A stretch of DNA of 7,250 bases from CAZCAQ01 sp964563965. Lineage in GTDB: Bacteria > Patescibacteriota > WWE3 > UBA101185 > UBA10185. Shown one piece after another: positions 5,478 to 7,250 of the stretch. Within the stretch, counting starts at the first letter, position 1, and every line of letters begins with the position of its first letter. Below the pieces are notes generated by a model. That model had not been told where the DNA came from and did not search any database. It saw only the letters and a list, made by a program, of their open reading frames with translations. Location of the stretch: contig CAZLZI010000046.1 in the NCBI GenBank assembly GCA_964563965.1, positions 1-7,250 on the forward strand, given 5' to 3'. The translations under genes and the position numbers were made by a program.

Positions 5478-6024
5478 AGGCAGCTTGATACTAACCTATA
5501 TCTTGCTTAGCTATAGTTTTATAAATATCTATAGAGCAGACTCTTATGCAAAAAGTGCGGAGGGGTCTTTGAAAGAACTTGAATTAACCCAAGCACAAAA
5601 CTTTGCTACAAAAGCTATCCAGCTTAATCCAAACGAACCTTATTATTATCGAGTTCTAGCAAAGGTGTATTTAACTAAGTCTGTATCAAATACAGAATAC
5701 AAAGATAAAACTCTTTCAGTACTTAGTGCTTCGCTTAAGTTAAATACACATAACTTAGCAACTATAAGAAATAATACCCCAATTTATTATTACCTTGCTC
5801 TTAATAATATTAAAAACGGGACGAGTTCAATTGATGAGAAATACTTAAAACACATCTCCAATCACATGACGAAGTATAAAAAAGTTTATCCTAATGACTT
5901 GGGCTTAATTGTATTGTTTGCAAAATATGAAAAAAAACTAGAACTTAGAGAAAGCTATAAAGAGAGTATTGAAAGAATTAAGACCTTAAGACCGGATATA
6001 CTCACATGGTATCCAGGGCTCTAA
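5461..6024 (+). CDS. Membrane-anchored TPR-like protein, probable partner of the Wzy-like protein
   Basis: From ATG 5461 the protein has 187 aa: one N-terminal membrane helix (about 5-25, IKGSLILTYILLSYSFINIY) and a helical remainder. Residues 31-75 resemble a TPR (SAEGSLKELELTQAQNFATKAIQLNPNEPYYYRVLAKVYL), including the NPNEPYYY turn that typically ends a TPR. Further helical pairs follow at 80-115 and 125-175, the latter with a YPNDLGLIVLFAKYEKKLEL segment, so two to three degenerate repeats are likely, facing outward. A TTG at 5455 would add two residues but ATG is preferred. No Shine-Dalgarno is seen, and the start lies 17 nt before the end of the Wzy-like gene in the +1 frame, so expression probably relies on coupling. 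Its stop abuts the convergent PEGA gene with no spacing. In related ligases a TPR tail is often part of the same chain, so this looks like the detached tail. Confidence 0.72.
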   Translation: MNRLIKGSLILTYILLSYSFINIYRADSYAKSAEGSLKELELTQAQNFATKAIQLNPNEPYYYRVLAKVYLTKSVSNTEYKDKTLSVLSASLKLNTHNLATIRNNTPIYYYLALNNIKNGTSSIDEKYLKHISNHMTKYKKVYPNDLGLIVLFAKYEKKLELRESYKESIERIKTLRPDILTWYPGL

Positions 6025-7218
6025 TTATTCTTTAGGTTCAGCCGTCTTCTCCCCACCTAGTATTTCAACATACGAGGAGGACACCCAACCTTGAATTTTA
6101 TCAGATACGGTTATCTTGACCCACCCAGCTTTTTCTTCAAGAACAGGATATGTTTCATTCTCGTTTACACGTGCTAACTCTGCTGCAGTTAAACTTGCAT
6201 CTGCCCTCACTCGCAACCAACCCGCTGGAGTTCCTTTAACCTTTGCTGATTTTGTAACACTAACGTTTAGTAGCTTTAACGCATCTTTTGCTTCGGGCGT
6301 AAGTCCTGGGGTATCTGATTTCCTTCCTAAATACCCACCTTTCTCTAAATCCTTCAAAGTCTTTACATTGGCTTGCGGTACCATAGTGCCTAATGCATCA
6401 AAAATATTGCCTTTATAATCAACAAAATAATCAAAAACTTTTTCTTTATTTACACCAACGCCTGAAATATTTATACCAGAGGAGGTATTCCAAAACACCA
6501 CAGCCTTGGCCCACATCGCTGTATCTGCAGTAATCACTGCATCTGTTAAAGATAAATCATACATATTAGTTGAATCTGTTAGTAATGAAACTTTAGAAGG
6601 CACCGGTATTGGAAAAAGTGTAAACGAAAGATTAAGCGTGGCTTTTTCTGATGTTGTTACTCGTATAGAGATGGGCTGGTACCCTGGGTGTTCTACACGG
6701 ATATCATAATCACCAGGTGTTATGTTCGTAGATGAATAAGGTGCCTTCCCTACACTATTATTATCTATAAAAACAGAGGCACCTTCAGGATCTGTTACGA
6801 TTCTAAGTACAGTACCTCCTTCTTTTTCATCAAACCACAGATCAGTACCCGAAGAAAAGGTTGGGGATACACCTAAGTTGCGAACAAGATCCACACGTGA
6901 ATTAGGTAGAAACTTAATGAGCTTTTCGTATGATGTACTCTCTGATCTGATAGAAACCTTGCGATCCCCTGTCTTAATTGTTTGAGATGTAAATGGCGTA
7001 TCCCCTACAAATTCGTCATCTACAAAAACCTTTGCTTTGTTATTAGTATTATCAAGACTGACACTAAGCGTCGACTTTCCTCCTAAAGAAGTCATATTAC
7101 TCACAAGCCCTCTGCCAAAATAAAAGAACAAGACCCCTGCAAGAATAAATAAAACAAGGTATATAAGCTTTGCTTTAACATTCGAAGTACTTTGCGGTTT
7201 TAAAGTTGAAATAGTCAT
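6025..7218 (-). CDS. Membrane-anchored PEGA and SH3 domain envelope protein
   Basis: A 397-aa protein. Residues 1-16 are cytoplasmic-type (Lys-containing), 17-37 form a membrane helix followed by a Ser/Gly linker, so the rest should be exported and anchored. PEGA-like domain 1 spans about 48-115 (KAKVFVDDEFVGDTPFTSQTI then TGDRKVSI); a clearer PEGA domain 2 spans 137-200 (PEGASVFIDNNSVGKAPYSS then ITPGDYDIRVEHPGYQP). Residues 205-320 form a mixed domain of unknown type (MWAKAVVFWNTSSGI at 235-249, VFDYFVDYKGNIFDALGTMVP at 261-281). A bacterial SH3 domain covers 332-386 (GWLRVRADAS, then VLEEKAGWVKI and GWVSSSYVEI), with a polar tail. PEGA and SH3 modules commonly occur in cell-surface proteins and SH3 in wall binding, so a surface or wall-associated scaffold is likely. 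ATG 7218 has no Shine-Dalgarno and is preceded by a 17-bp palindrome. The gene ends directly against the TPR-like gene. Confidence 0.8.
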   Translation of the reverse strand: MTISTLKPQSTSNVKAKLIYLVLFILAGVLFFYFGRGLVSNMTSLGGKSTLSVSLDNTNNKAKVFVDDEFVGDTPFTSQTIKTGDRKVSIRSESTSYEKLIKFLPNSRVDLVRNLGVSPTFSSGTDLWFDEKEGGTVLRIVTDPEGASVFIDNNSVGKAPYSSTNITPGDYDIRVEHPGYQPISIRVTTSEKATLNLSFTLFPIPVPSKVSLLTDSTNMYDLSLTDAVITADTAMWAKAVVFWNTSSGINISGVGVNKEKVFDYFVDYKGNIFDALGTMVPQANVKTLKDLEKGGYLGRKSDTPGLTPEAKDALKLLNVSVTKSAKVKGTPAGWLRVRADASLTAAELARVNENETYPVLEEKAGWVKITVSDKIQGWVSSSYVEILGGEKTAEPKE

Positions 7219-7221
7219 GTG

Positions 7222-7238
7222 ATTTACTATTAGTAAAT
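7222..7238. repeat. 17-bp palindrome upstream of the PEGA/SH3 gene, candidate operator
   Basis: ATTTACTA (7222-7229) and TAGTAAAT (7231-7238) are perfect reverse complements around a single T at 7230. The palindrome ends 3 nt before the ATG at 7218. A GATAAT box on the minus strand at 7237-7242 (5 of 6 to TATAAT) would start RNA inside the palindrome. A plus-strand ATG at 7243 may begin a divergent gene beyond the window, which would make this a shared operator. The arm length is better than the other inverted repeats here. Confidence 0.45.
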
Positions 7239-7242
7239 TATC
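7237..7242 (-). promoter_or_regulatory. Putative -10 box of the PEGA/SH3 gene
   Basis: The minus strand reads GATAAT, 18 nt before ATG 7218. The predicted start of RNA would fall near 7230, the centre of the palindrome. The -35 region lies outside the window, so this cannot be completed. Confidence 0.3.
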
Positions 7243-7250
7243 ATGGTGAT

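Noticed and set aside
6116..6418. 100-aa open frame on the plus strand
   Set aside because: Antisense to the SH3 and middle region of the PEGA/SH3 gene, whose domains are clear.
6506..6709. 67-aa open frame on the plus strand
   Set aside because: Antisense to the second PEGA domain; no ribosome site or recognisable protein features.

Overview
The window looks like a piece of a small, AT-rich bacterial genome, most plausibly a Patescibacteria/CPR (Microgenomates-like) organism. This is inferred, not proven. The support is the very tight packing with constant strand switching, start codons that often lack a Shine-Dalgarno and sit 6-7 nt after a -10 box, and the style of several proteins: a PHWD-type N-terminus, an O-antigen-ligase-like protein followed by a separate TPR-like protein, and a PEGA plus SH3 envelope protein. 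TGA is used as a stop at 881, 2152 and 3663, which argues against the recoded CPR lineages that read TGA as glycine.

Layout: (1) 1-157, minus: 5' end of a gene running out of the window. (2) 251-811, minus: soluble protein of unknown function with its own promoter. (3) 881-1570, minus: phosphatidylcholine-synthase-like CDP-alcohol phosphatidyltransferase. (4) 1600-2154, plus: CarS/DUF46-type CTP-dependent cytidylyltransferase, diverging from gene 3 across 29 bp and overlapping by 4 nt with (5) 2151-3476, plus: alpha/beta-hydrolase-like protein. (6) 3663-4223 and (7) 3463-3666, minus: a translationally coupled pair, one multi-pass membrane protein and one small single-pass protein; the latter runs 14 nt into the tail of the hydrolase gene. 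(8) 4248-5477, plus: O-antigen-ligase/polymerase-like (Wzy_C) membrane protein, overlapping by 17 nt with (9) 5461-6024, plus: membrane-anchored TPR-like protein. (10) 6025-7218, minus: anchored PEGA/SH3 protein, abutting gene 9 tail to tail. A 17-bp palindrome lies just upstream of its start.

Functionally this is an envelope region. Genes 3-5 form a compact candidate lipid module: activate a lipid phosphate with CTP, attach an alcohol headgroup (choline by motif), and possibly remodel or hydrolyse lipid with the hydrolase. Genes 8-9 look like a glycan polymerase/ligase split from its usual TPR tail, and gene 10 is a candidate cell-wall-binding surface protein. No RNA gene, mobile element, CRISPR array or clear intrinsic terminator was found. 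No gap between genes exceeds 100 bp.
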